This document shows positions 1-6,813 of a DNA stretch of 15,287 bases, piece after piece (the stretch's first letter is position 1; the number at the start of each line of letters is the position of its first letter). Source of the stretch: CAZKMM01 sp964553915 (GTDB lineage Bacteria; RBG-13-61-14; DRUE01); the NCBI GenBank assembly GCA_964553915.1, contig CAZKMM010000060.1, positions 1-15,287 on the forward strand. Reading direction: 5' to 3'. Position numbers and translations under genes: made by a program. A model generated the notes under the pieces. The model ran no database searches, had not been told where the DNA came from, and was given only the letters and a program-made list of their open reading frames with translations.

Positions 1-48
1 AGTAGCTAAATCGCCATTCCCAATCCCGCCATCGGTGAGCTGGTAAAT
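1..48 (-). other. Coding-like scrap running off the left edge
   Basis: Read leftward, 16 codons from position 48 to the window edge encode IYQLTDGGIGNGDLAT. The segment LTDGGIGNGDLAT resembles a Gly/Asp-rich motif of secreted choice-of-anchor or repeat domains (TLTDGG.GD.D..). Two in-frame TGA codons lie immediately upstream (54-49) and there is no ATG, GTG or TTG in this frame. It is therefore either a remnant whose 5' part is lost or a chance match. A competing frame starts at the ATG at 52-50 (MNLPAHRWRDW...) and has no Shine-Dalgarno site. I cannot decide between them from 48 bases. Confidence 0.2.
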
Positions 49-60
49 TCATCAATTATA

Positions 61-89
61 ATAAAAGCATATATTTTTTATCCTGTCAA
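61..89 (-). promoter_or_regulatory. Possible leftward sigma70 promoter
   Basis: The minus strand carries a perfect -35 TTGACA at 89-84, then 17 bp, then TTTTAT at 66-61, which matches 4 of 6 consensus bases. A perfect TATAAT follows at 60-55, but at 23 bp from the -35. Transcription would run off the left edge, away from the sulfatase-fold gene that ends at 109. The downstream gene is not in the window, so its role is unknown. Confidence 0.3.
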
Positions 90-108
90 GATTGGTCAAC
101 AAATTTTA

Positions 109-2304
109 TCACCGAACATATCCCAGCGCCTGAAGAACATTTTTAGTGGGAGGAGCAAAAGAGGTAAATTCTCTTTTCTTTCCCCGAGCTTTGGCTCGAT
201 ATAAATTGATCAAGGAGTTAAGTTCTACATAAGTGGTAATTTCTTTGTGCATTAAATTGTTTTTTTCTTCTGGGTCAGATTCAAGATTAAAAAGCAGGTC
301 ATCCCCCTGCGAATCCCAGATTAGTTTATAAGGCCAATCAATGAGTGCTTTTTTCCTTCTTTGGAACTGCTTCAGTTGAGTAGAAGAGCAAAAATCTTTT
401 AAAAGATCAATAACCAGATGAGGATAAAATACCTCGGCTAAAATTGGTCTTGAGCGAGGATGAGACAACTGATAAGGAATTTTTCCCAAAGCAAGATTTT
501 GAATAATGAAAGCTAATTCCACCAAAGAGATAGGAGTTTTTATTCGAGTTGGAAAAAGCAATTTAGGATAATAAATGATCAAAGGAACTCGGAGTAAAGG
601 TTCCCAAAGAAAATAAGTATGTCCCCAAAATTTGTGTTCTCCAAGCATCTCTCCATGGTCACTGGTAATAATGATGATAGAATTATCCAGAAGATGAAAT
701 TTTTGGAGCTTTTCCCAAAGACGAGAAAGCATTAAGTCCAGATAATAAATAGCACCATCATAACGATTAATTGCAATTTCTTTAGTTCTCGCATCTATCT
801 CTGCCTGGCAATTAAGCCGATACCATTCCAGTTGAAAATTAGAATAAAGCTTTTTGGCTTTTTTCGGTTCAGGAAAAAATTTAAAGGCTTCTAGATTGTT
901 GGGATAAGGAAGATGTGCCTCCATATAGTTGACAAAAAGAAAAAATGGTCGCTTCTGCTGAGATAGGCGCCAAAACCATTTAGTCAGAGTTAAATTAGTG
1001 AGCCTGGCTCCACTATCAATCATCAATTCCGGACGAAGCAAAACCACTGACAGCCAGTGGATAATAGAACCACTATATTTGAAGGTATAAACTGTTCCTC
1101 CCTCCACAAAGCGGTCAAATCCCTGAGCTAACCCCACAGAACGGTTAACCCCGGGATTATTACTATAACCCATAGTAATATAACCTTGCTCCCGGAGCTT
1201 TTCCGCTAAGGTCTTTACCCCAGAATAAAGTCTCAAATTTTCATAATTACAAAAATGTTCCGAAGGCAAAAGCCCGCTGAAAATACTGGCATGACTTGGC
1301 ACTGTCCAAGGAGAAGCAGAATAAGCTCTCTCAAATACCACCGAGCGTCTCCCTAACCACTCCAGAAACGGGGTGGTCTTGCGGGGATAACCATAAAGGG
1401 AGAGATGGTCTGCCCGAACCGTATCCAAAACAATTAAGATTACATTTGGAGCGGGCTGTTTTAATTGTCCTCTAAATATCTCCTCGCTCTTTCCCGCCGA
1501 AGGAAAAAGGGAAGATAAACTTAATCTCTGAAAATAAATTTTAAGCCATTGTCGTGGAGGAAGAGAAAGATTCCAGAGCGAAAGCCCGAGCACCACCATC
1601 GCTAAAGCCTTTCCCAGCCTGATCCCGAATCTCCAGTTCTCCGCCAGCCAGCTAAAAAAGACCCCCACTCCAAGAGCAACCAACTGACTAATCAAACATA
1701 AAATTAGGAACATTACTATTAAAGAAGGAGTAAAAGAATAATTACTGAAAATAAAGCTTCGTAAAAAAATCAGACTTCTAAAAATCCCTAAAGAAGAAAA
1801 TAATATTATTCGGTAATCCAAAAATCTAAAATGAGTAAAATGAAAAATTAAATATAAATTTCCCAGCCAGACCAAATAAAAAAATCCCACGCTTATTAAG
1901 CTAAAAACTTTAATCTTAAAATTTCCCGTAGCATAAATATGAGCAAGATAAATTGCAGTAGAAAAGCCGAGCAAAAGAAAAACCCCTAAACAAATAATCC
2001 GAGATTCAAGCCATAACCAGCTTCTTGTCTTTTTCCAAAAAAGAAATGGAGTCAAAATAGAAATCACTCCCCCAGCCAAAGTAGTGAATAAAAGAAGATT
2101 TAGCCGGATCGGCCGGCTGACAAAAGTATCTAGGATAAACTGAAAATCAAACTGAGTAAAGTTTTTACTCACCAAAGTAAAAAATTGATGAGGAACTCCA
2201 GAGAAAATCACTTCAAAAAGAGCATAAAGGTCTGCCACCACAAAGATTACTGTTAAAGAATAAATCAAGGAATTTTGCCGGGAAGAAATGGATTTTAAAT
2301 TCAC
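109..2304 (-). CDS. Membrane sulfatase-fold protein with Thr at the nucleophile position
   Basis: This 731-residue protein has an N-terminal membrane part (several hydrophobic helices within about 12-245) and a C-terminal alkaline-phosphatase/sulfatase-fold domain (about 285-731). Visible metal and catalytic motifs are NVILIVLDTVRADHLSLYG (287-305, Asp294), TVPSHASIFSG (334-344), MEAHLPY (461-467) and SDHGEMLGEH (548-557). The C-terminal LQALGYV is typical of sulfatases. In true sulfatases the 334-338 motif is C/S-x-P-S-R with a formylglycine. Here Thr334 and His338 replace Cys and Arg, so formylglycine chemistry is not expected. By analogy with LtaS and phosphoethanolamine transferases, which use Thr, it may be a phospho- or alkyl-phospho transferase or hydrolase acting outside the cytoplasm on an envelope glycan or lipid; that is inference. 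The start is GTG at 2304, with an in-frame TAG 27 bases upstream and no Shine-Dalgarno site. The gene stands alone and is AT-rich. Confidence 0.85.
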   Translation of the reverse strand: MNLKSISSRQNSLIYSLTVIFVVADLYALFEVIFSGVPHQFFTLVSKNFTQFDFQFILDTFVSRPIRLNLLLFTTLAGGVISILTPFLFWKKTRSWLWLESRIICLGVFLLLGFSTAIYLAHIYATGNFKIKVFSLISVGFFYLVWLGNLYLIFHFTHFRFLDYRIILFSSLGIFRSLIFLRSFIFSNYSFTPSLIVMFLILCLISQLVALGVGVFFSWLAENWRFGIRLGKALAMVVLGLSLWNLSLPPRQWLKIYFQRLSLSSLFPSAGKSEEIFRGQLKQPAPNVILIVLDTVRADHLSLYGYPRKTTPFLEWLGRRSVVFERAYSASPWTVPSHASIFSGLLPSEHFCNYENLRLYSGVKTLAEKLREQGYITMGYSNNPGVNRSVGLAQGFDRFVEGGTVYTFKYSGSIIHWLSVVLLRPELMIDSGARLTNLTLTKWFWRLSQQKRPFFLFVNYMEAHLPYPNNLEAFKFFPEPKKAKKLYSNFQLEWYRLNCQAEIDARTKEIAINRYDGAIYYLDLMLSRLWEKLQKFHLLDNSIIIITSDHGEMLGEHKFWGHTYFLWEPLLRVPLIIYYPKLLFPTRIKTPISLVELAFIIQNLALGKIPYQLSHPRSRPILAEVFYPHLVIDLLKDFCSSTQLKQFQRRKKALIDWPYKLIWDSQGDDLLFNLESDPEEKNNLMHKEITTYVELNSLINLYRAKARGKKREFTSFAPPTKNVLQALGYVR

Positions 2305-2313
2305 TTTTATTAT

Positions 2314-2343
2314 TTTATAATAAAACTAAGCTCTAGTAAAGAA
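2314..2343 (-). promoter_or_regulatory. Candidate promoter giving a very short leader
   Basis: On the minus strand TATAAA (2319-2314) lies nine bases before the GTG start of the sulfatase-fold gene, so the expected transcript start (about 2307) leaves a leader of about 3 nt. The -35 is poor (TTCTTT at 2343-2338, 18-bp spacer). The whole stretch is AT-rich, so the -10 could be fortuitous. It gains some weight because no Shine-Dalgarno site exists. Confidence 0.3.
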
Positions 2344-2397
2344 ATCCAGTTGAAGAGGAAATCATCCCGAAAAATTACAACCACCTCAATTAAGTTT

Positions 2398-2426
2398 TTG
2401 ACTTCCTTTAAAATTTAATTTAAGCT
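2398..2426 (+). promoter_or_regulatory. Candidate promoter of the 2436-6585 operon
   Basis: TTGACT (2398-2403, 5 of 6 to the -35 consensus) is followed by a 17-bp AT-rich spacer and TAAGCT (2421-2426, 3 of 6 to the -10). The predicted start at about 2433 leaves only about 3 nt before the ATG at 2436, which also lacks a convincing Shine-Dalgarno site. This is the only promoter-like site I see in front of the five-gene operon. Confidence 0.35.
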
Positions 2427-2435
2427 TGAAATCAG

Positions 2436-2903
2436 ATGAAAATTCGGTTTCGGCTTTTAGTTTTGGGACTGCTTTTGATTTTGCTCAATCTGATGAATTT
2501 ATCACCTTCTCTTGCCACTAAGACAGGGAAAAAAGAGCTGGCGGGAGTTTCATATCTGATTTTTTCCCCATTCTGCCATCAAATTAACTCCCGTAGTTTT
2601 CATCTTTTCGGAGTCCAGCTTGCGGTTTGTGCCCGATGCACCGGAATTTACCTGGGATTGCTTTTGGGAATAATCTTTTTTATAATTTTTTCACCTAAAA
2701 TTTCTCAGCTGGCTTTAGTGCCAATTCTGATTATGGCAGGAGATGGATTGGTGAACTGGCTCGGGCTGGTCTCAAGCCCTTCTTGGCTCAGATTTATCTT
2801 TGGCTTGGGATTTGGATTTGTCGGTGGATGGCTTCTGGGGATAGGTTCAGACCAGCTGGGAGCCTTTAAGGAGAAAAAATGGCAAACCAGAAGCATTTCT
2901 TAA
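2436..2903 (+). CDS. DUF2085-family membrane protein
   Basis: This 155-residue polytopic membrane protein has the DUF2085 signature. Residues 45-72 contain Cys47-His48-Gln49 and, after SFHLFG..QL, the C-A-R-C-T-G-I-Y-L-G motif (Cys65, Cys68). The two Cys pairs suggest metal or disulfide chemistry, but the family's function is unknown. Hydrophobic helices lie at about 5-25, 66-85, 91-112 and 118-137; Asp103 (GDG) and Asn107 lie in the third. The first hydrophobic segment may be a signal anchor. The ATG start has only weak upstream purines (GAAATCAG). It is the first gene of the operon and its end overlaps the next gene by 25 bases. A role in anchoring or serving the downstream redox enzyme is possible, but only because of position. 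Confidence 0.8.
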   Translation: MKIRFRLLVLGLLLILLNLMNLSPSLATKTGKKELAGVSYLIFSPFCHQINSRSFHLFGVQLAVCARCTGIYLGLLLGIIFFIIFSPKISQLALVPILIMAGDGLVNWLGLVSSPSWLRFIFGLGFGFVGGWLLGIGSDQLGAFKEKKWQTRSIS

Positions 2904-3475
2904 AAATTTTTCTTATCAGCGGATTGGGGATTGGGCTTTTAAGCTCGGCTCCGTTTTTATCTGTCGGGAATTGCTGTTGCCTCTGGACCATTGCCGGGGG
3001 AATTTTCTCTGCCTGGCTTTTATGCAAATGGGCAGAGGAGCCGGTGGATTATGGGCAGGGCTTTTTGGTCGGGCTTTTCAGCGGTTTGACCGGAGGAGCA
3101 ATTTTTTCATTTTTTCAGGCATTTAGGGTTTATCTTTATCCTGGCTCGTTCAGGTATTCTCTTGAGCAGAGCTTTCAATTTCGGGGAATGGAGCCTCCGC
3201 CAGAAGTGGAGCAACTCCTGGAACAGCTTGCATCAATGCTGGCTCATCCATTTTTGCTTATCCTTATCTCAAGCTTTTTTTCCCTCTTAATTTTTGCTAT
3301 AATGACCGCACTGGGCTGTCTGGTCGGGGTTTTGATTTTTGAGCCAAGGTTTGCAACCAAAAGAACAATGAAAAGAATTCCAGGGCAGGTTATCTCGGAA
3401 ATAAAACCTTCACCACCCGAGCCTTCAGAAAAAACCGAACTTTATTTCCCCAGAAAAGAAAAGGAGGAAGAGTGA
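2879..3475 (+). CDS. Small polytopic membrane protein of unknown function
   Basis: I cannot name a family for this 198-residue protein. Hydrophobic segments are at about 8-26, 32-50, 60-83 and 124-154. Residues 31-36 are N-C-C-C-L-W, a striking Cys cluster between the first two helices, and Gly-rich helix faces (GLGIGL, GLFSGLTGG) suggest close packing. The C-terminal tail (from about 158) is charged and proline-rich (KPSPPEPSEK, ending KEKEEE), probably cytoplasmic. The start is ATG 2879 with AAGGAG at 2868-2873, five bases upstream, which supports the 25-base overlap with the DUF2085 gene. Its TGA shares its last A (3475) with the ATG of the next gene. Such tight spacing implies translational coupling with the AOR-family gene. 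Confidence 0.75.
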   Translation: MANQKHFLKIFLISGLGIGLLSSAPFLSVGNCCCLWTIAGGIFSAWLLCKWAEEPVDYGQGFLVGLFSGLTGGAIFSFFQAFRVYLYPGSFRYSLEQSFQFRGMEPPPEVEQLLEQLASMLAHPFLLILISSFFSLLIFAIMTALGCLVGVLIFEPRFATKRTMKRIPGQVISEIKPSPPEPSEKTELYFPRKEKEEE

Positions 3476-5472
3476 TGGGAAAAGGGTATATGGGAAAGAT
3501 TCTCTGGGTGGATTTGTCCAAACAAGAAATCAAATATGAGGATATTCCGGATCAAGTCTATGAGAACTTCCTTTCCGGATATGGCTTGGCAGTTAAAATT
3601 CTCTACGAGAGAATTCCACCCGGAGCAGACCCTCTGGGACCAGATAACATCCTTGCTTTTATGAGCGGGCTTTTAACCGGCACCGGCAGTCTTTTCACTG
3701 GCAGATGGATGGTTTGCGCCAAAAGTCCACTCACCGGTGGATGGGGAGATGCCAACTGTGGAGGAGACCTTTCTCCAGCCATCAAGCGGGCAGGAGTTGA
3801 TGGAATATTCTTTACCGGCATCAGCGAGAAGCCGGTCTATTTACTGATAGATGACGATAAGGTTGAGCTCAAAGATGCCAGCCAGCTCTGGGGAAAAGAC
3901 TGCTATGAGACAGAAGACCTCATCCGCAAGGAGCTGGGGGATGAGCGCAAGCGATTTAAAATTGCCTGCATAGGTCCTGCTGGGGAAAAGCTGGTCCGCT
4001 TTGCGGGAATCAGTAATGACAAAGGAAGATATGCGGCTCGCAGTGGTTTGGGAGCAGTGATGGGCTCCAAAAAGCTCAAAGCCATTGTGGTTCGGGGAAA
4101 GAAAAAGGTGGAGACAAACAATCCAGACGAAATCAAAGAAATTACCAAGCGATTTAATAAAGCCCTGAACCGGGCAGATTTTATGATGAAAATTATCAAT
4201 AATCGGCTCTTCCGAATTGTGGGAAAAATGGCTCGGAGTGGTCCGGCAGTAACCAGAAATCCCGGCGACCTCTGGAGGCTGGTTCTGAAAAAGTATGGAA
4301 CAATGGGCGTTACCGCAATGAGCGCAGAAAACGGGGATAGCCCGGTTAAGAACTGGAAGGGGGCGGGATTTAAAGATTTCCCCTTAGACCGTTCCAGCAA
4401 AATCAGTGATGATGCGGTTTTAAAATTTGAAGTAAAAAAATACGGCTGTTATTCCTGCCCGATTCGCTGTGGGGGGATCGTTGCGGTAAAAGAAGGACCC
4501 TATCCTTTAGAGGAATCTCACAAGCCGGAATATGAAACCCTCTGTGCCTTTGGCACTATGACCCTGACTGATGACCTTTATTCTCTGTTCAAGGTAAATG
4601 ACCTCTGCAATCGCGGAGGAGTGGATACCATCTCCTGCGGGGGCGTGGTAAACTTTGCCATAGAGTGTTATGAGCAGGGAGTAATTACCAAAGAAGATAC
4701 TGGCGGGCTGGAGCTTAACTGGGGCAATGGTAAGGCGATCATCCGACTGGTGGAGATGATTATCAATCGGGAAGGAATCGGAGACATTCTGGCAGAGGGA
4801 GTGAAGCGGGCAAGTGAGAAGCTGGGAAAAGGTTCGGAAAAATGGGCAGTCCACGCCGGCGGACAGGAACTGCCTATGCACGACCCGAAATTTGACCCGG
4901 GCTATGGCATTGCCTATGAGTGCGAGCCCACCCCGGGTCGGCATACTATTGCCAGCTACACCTGGCAGGAGCTGATGGGCATAGACCGGTTCTTTAAATC
5001 CGCCCAGCCAGTCAAAATGTTAACCAGCAGAAAAGAACGGGTTGACACCAGAGCCGGAATCACCAATCAGGTACTCAACTCCAAACTAATGCAGATACTT
5101 AATGGGGTGGGAATGTGCCTGTTTGGAATGGGAATGGGACCCAAAACCCCGATTTTTGAATGGCTCAATGCTGCAACTGGCTGGAACAAATCCCCAGAGG
5201 AATATTTAACTGTGGCAGAGCGAATCCAAACCCTTCGCCACAGCTTTAATATCCGGGAGGGAATCAAGCCCAAAGATTTTAAGATGACCGGACGGGCATA
5301 CGGCGACCCGCCTCTGGAATATGGACCTCATAAAGGAGTCACCCTTGATATGGACACCGCCCGGAAACTCTTTTATCAAGCCTATGGCTGGGACCCGGAA
5401 ACCGGCAAGCCTAAAAAAGAGGTGCTGAAAAAACTGGGACTGGATGAAGTAATCAAAGACCTTTATGGCTAA
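3475..5472 (+). CDS. Aldehyde:ferredoxin oxidoreductase (AOR)-family tungsto/molybdo-enzyme
   Basis: This is a full-length AOR-family enzyme of about 665 residues. Family members carry a tungsten (or Mo) bis-pyranopterin and a [4Fe-4S] cluster, and usually oxidise aldehydes or reduce acids with ferredoxin in the cytoplasm. Numbering here is from the GTG at 3472. The N-terminal pterin domain shows YMGKILWVDLS (6-16), SGLLTGTG (65-72), SPLTGGWGDANCGGDL (85-100) and ARSGLGAVMGSKKLKAIVV (189-207). Cluster ligands are C326-x2-C329-x3-C333 and, far downstream, Cys549 (GVGMCLFGMG), the pattern of Cys288/291/295/494 in Pyrococcus furiosus AOR. Glu354 in PEYET is a plausible counterpart of the active-site Glu. 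The substrate cannot be read from the sequence, and BamB-like relatives belong to the same superfamily. ATG 3475 is preferred: AAGGAGG at 3461-3467 is seven bases upstream. GTG 3472 is an alternative start one codon earlier. No ferredoxin-like subunit gene lies beside it. Confidence 0.9.
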   Translation: MGKGYMGKILWVDLSKQEIKYEDIPDQVYENFLSGYGLAVKILYERIPPGADPLGPDNILAFMSGLLTGTGSLFTGRWMVCAKSPLTGGWGDANCGGDLSPAIKRAGVDGIFFTGISEKPVYLLIDDDKVELKDASQLWGKDCYETEDLIRKELGDERKRFKIACIGPAGEKLVRFAGISNDKGRYAARSGLGAVMGSKKLKAIVVRGKKKVETNNPDEIKEITKRFNKALNRADFMMKIINNRLFRIVGKMARSGPAVTRNPGDLWRLVLKKYGTMGVTAMSAENGDSPVKNWKGAGFKDFPLDRSSKISDDAVLKFEVKKYGCYSCPIRCGGIVAVKEGPYPLEESHKPEYETLCAFGTMTLTDDLYSLFKVNDLCNRGGVDTISCGGVVNFAIECYEQGVITKEDTGGLELNWGNGKAIIRLVEMIINREGIGDILAEGVKRASEKLGKGSEKWAVHAGGQELPMHDPKFDPGYGIAYECEPTPGRHTIASYTWQELMGIDRFFKSAQPVKMLTSRKERVDTRAGITNQVLNSKLMQILNGVGMCLFGMGMGPKTPIFEWLNAATGWNKSPEEYLTVAERIQTLRHSFNIREGIKPKDFKMTGRAYGDPPLEYGPHKGVTLDMDTARKLFYQAYGWDPETGKPKKEVLKKLGLDEVIKDLYG

Positions 5473-5754
5473 ATGAAAGTAAAAATTAAAATAGCTGGAA
5501 TGGTTGACCGTAAGCTGGTTAATCGGGTGCTGGAAGTGGAGCCAGAAAAAGAATCAATCAGCACAGAAGAACTTTTTGATTATTTAGACCGGAAACAGGA
5601 ACTGGGGAAAAAGTTTTTTAAAAAGATGCTCAGGCTCCCTTCTCCGCCAGTGCTTCTGCTCAATGGCGAAAATATGGACCTAAAAGAGGGCTTGAAGCAA
5701 AAGCTTTCAGATGGAGATGAAATCTCTCTAATTATGCCGATGGCAGGAGGATAA
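5473..5754 (+). CDS. MoaD/ThiS-like sulfur-carrier protein
   Basis: This 93-residue protein has a beta-grasp pattern (MKVKIKIAGM..., then VLLLNG, then DGDEISLIMPMAGG) and ends exactly in Gly-Gly, as MoaD, ThiS and other ubiquitin-like sulfur carriers do. In MoaD the terminal Gly is adenylated by MoeB and thiocarboxylated, and it donates sulfur to the pterin dithiolene. Its place directly after the AOR-family gene, with ATG abutting the TAA of that gene (zero gap), suggests a dedicated carrier for the tungsten or molybdenum pterin of that enzyme. A role in another sulfur transfer is possible. No activating E1-like or MoaE gene is in the window, so those steps must be served elsewhere. The stretch at about 26-57 is Lys/Glu-rich and longer than in typical 80-residue MoaD. 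Confidence 0.85.
   Translation: MKVKIKIAGMVDRKLVNRVLEVEPEKESISTEELFDYLDRKQELGKKFFKKMLRLPSPPVLLLNGENMDLKEGLKQKLSDGDEISLIMPMAGG
5746..5750 (+). promoter_or_regulatory. Ribosome binding site embedded in Gly-Gly codons
   Basis: The last codons of the MoaD-like gene are GCA GGA GGA TAA. The GGAGG made by the two terminal Gly codons sits four bases before the ATG of the hydrolase (5755), which directly follows the TAA. The same bases thus encode the reactive Gly-Gly tail and provide the ribosome binding site of the next gene, supporting coupled translation. Confidence 0.7.
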
Positions 5755-6585
5755 ATGAAAGAAAGCGGATTTATAGAAAGTTTTGACGGCACCAAAATTT
5801 ACTGGCAGGGATGGCTTACAAAAGCCGAGCCCCGGGCACTGGTCTTTATCTCTCACGGCTTGGGCGAGCATATTGGCAGATATGAGCATCTGGCTCAGTT
5901 TCTGGTGGAAAGGGGTTTTTCAGTATTTGGTTCCGACCACCGGGGGCACGGAAAAAGCGGAGGAAAGCGGGGGCATATCAAAAGTTTTGATGAATATCTC
6001 AGAGATTACAAAATTTTCCGGGACCAGACCCTGGAGCGACATTCTGCTCCCCGGCTCTTTTTAATCGGGCACAGTATGGGCGGACTGATTGCAGTGCATT
6101 ATCTTCTCACCTACCCGGAGGATTTTTCTGCTCTGATTCTCTCCAGCCCGGCTCTAAAAGTTAAAATAGATGCCAGTCCTATCAAGCTGGCTCTGGGCAG
6201 GTTCTTTTCCCGGGCGCTCCCCGGCATTACTATGAGCAACGGGCTTGACCCGAATTTAGTCAGCCGGGACCCGGAAGTGGTAAAAAAATATATTGAAGAC
6301 CCTCTGGTTCACGACCGGGTGAGTGCCCGCTGGTTTACCTGCTTTGTTTCTGCCATAGACCAGGCACAGGCACGGGCTGGTGAACTTAACCTCCCGATTC
6401 TAATTATGCAATCCGGAGCAGATGGTCTGGTGGTGCCGGAGGGAGCCAGAGAGTTTTATCAAAAGGTTTCCAGCCCGGACAAAACCTTAAAAATCTGGGA
6501 AGGTTTTTACCACGAGATGTTCAATGAACCGGAAAAACAAGAGGTCTTTGAGTTCCTCTTCCACTGGATGGAAAAGCATCTTTAA
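5755..6585 (+). CDS. Alpha/beta hydrolase, monoacylglycerol lipase/lysophospholipase type
   Basis: This 276-residue alpha/beta hydrolase belongs to the serine aminopeptidase S33/monoglyceride-lipase group. The visible elements are the oxyanion region VFISHGLGEHIGRY (30-43), the DHRGHGKSGG motif (61-70) typical of lysophospholipase L2 and monoacylglycerol lipases, and the nucleophile elbow GHSMG (Ser107). Asp223 (SGADGLVVPEGA) and His253 (EGFYHEMFNEP) complete the triad. Length is normal for the family. There is no signal peptide, so it is probably cytoplasmic. It is the last gene of the operon with zero gap to the MoaD-like gene. The family acts on lipid or other carboxylic esters; the real substrate is unknown. 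One reading is that it releases an alcohol or acid that enters the AOR reaction, but this is inference from the operon only. Confidence 0.88.
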   Translation: MKESGFIESFDGTKIYWQGWLTKAEPRALVFISHGLGEHIGRYEHLAQFLVERGFSVFGSDHRGHGKSGGKRGHIKSFDEYLRDYKIFRDQTLERHSAPRLFLIGHSMGGLIAVHYLLTYPEDFSALILSSPALKVKIDASPIKLALGRFFSRALPGITMSNGLDPNLVSRDPEVVKKYIEDPLVHDRVSARWFTCFVSAIDQAQARAGELNLPILIMQSGADGLVVPEGAREFYQKVSSPDKTLKIWEGFYHEMFNEPEKQEVFEFLFHWMEKHL

Positions 6586-6776
6586 AAGCTTCAAGAAATC
6601 AGGCATCCAGATTTATCCAAAAATCTATGCTTCAGGCAGGCGGTTCAACTTTTTAACTTTTTACCTAACTATCCTCTGCCAGCCAAGAACCACACCATTT
6701 CAATGAATTCTCTAATTGGCTTCTTATTTCCTTATGAAGATAATGCAAAGTGCCCGTCCATTTCCGCAGAACAATC

Positions 6777-6805
6777 TACCGGTTTATCCAACCTTACCGG
6801 TTTAT
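6777..6805. repeat. 11-bp direct repeat with palindromic core between convergent genes
   Basis: TACCGGTTTAT occurs at 6777-6787 and again at 6795-6805. Its core ACCGGT is self-complementary, so the two copies can also form a 6-bp stem across a 12-base loop. It lies just past the 3' end of the HpaB-family gene and downstream of the hydrolase. Neither strand shows a T-run after it, so I do not call an intrinsic terminator. The remaining bases of 6586-6813 show no gene. Confidence 0.4.
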
Positions 6806-6813
6806 AACCTCTC

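Noticed and set aside
109..2304. Classical arylsulfatase assignment
   Set aside because: The C/S-x-P-S-R formylglycine motif is absent; the sequence is T-V-P-S-H.
3903..4400. Minus-strand open frame of 165 codons inside the AOR gene
   Set aside because: It is antisense to a conserved enzyme domain, has no motif and no ribosome site, and is a shadow of codon bias.
4507..4944. Minus-strand open frame of 145 codons inside the AOR gene
   Set aside because: It is also antisense to conserved AOR sequence, without recognisable features.
6609..6626. AGATTT-ATCCAA-AAATCT hairpin downstream of the hydrolase
   Set aside because: The stem is short and AT-rich, with no T-run after it, so it is not a credible terminator.
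6777..6805. The ACCGGT stem as a bidirectional terminator
   Set aside because: The 6-bp stem is separated by 12 bases and no T-run follows on either strand. It is kept only as a repeat.
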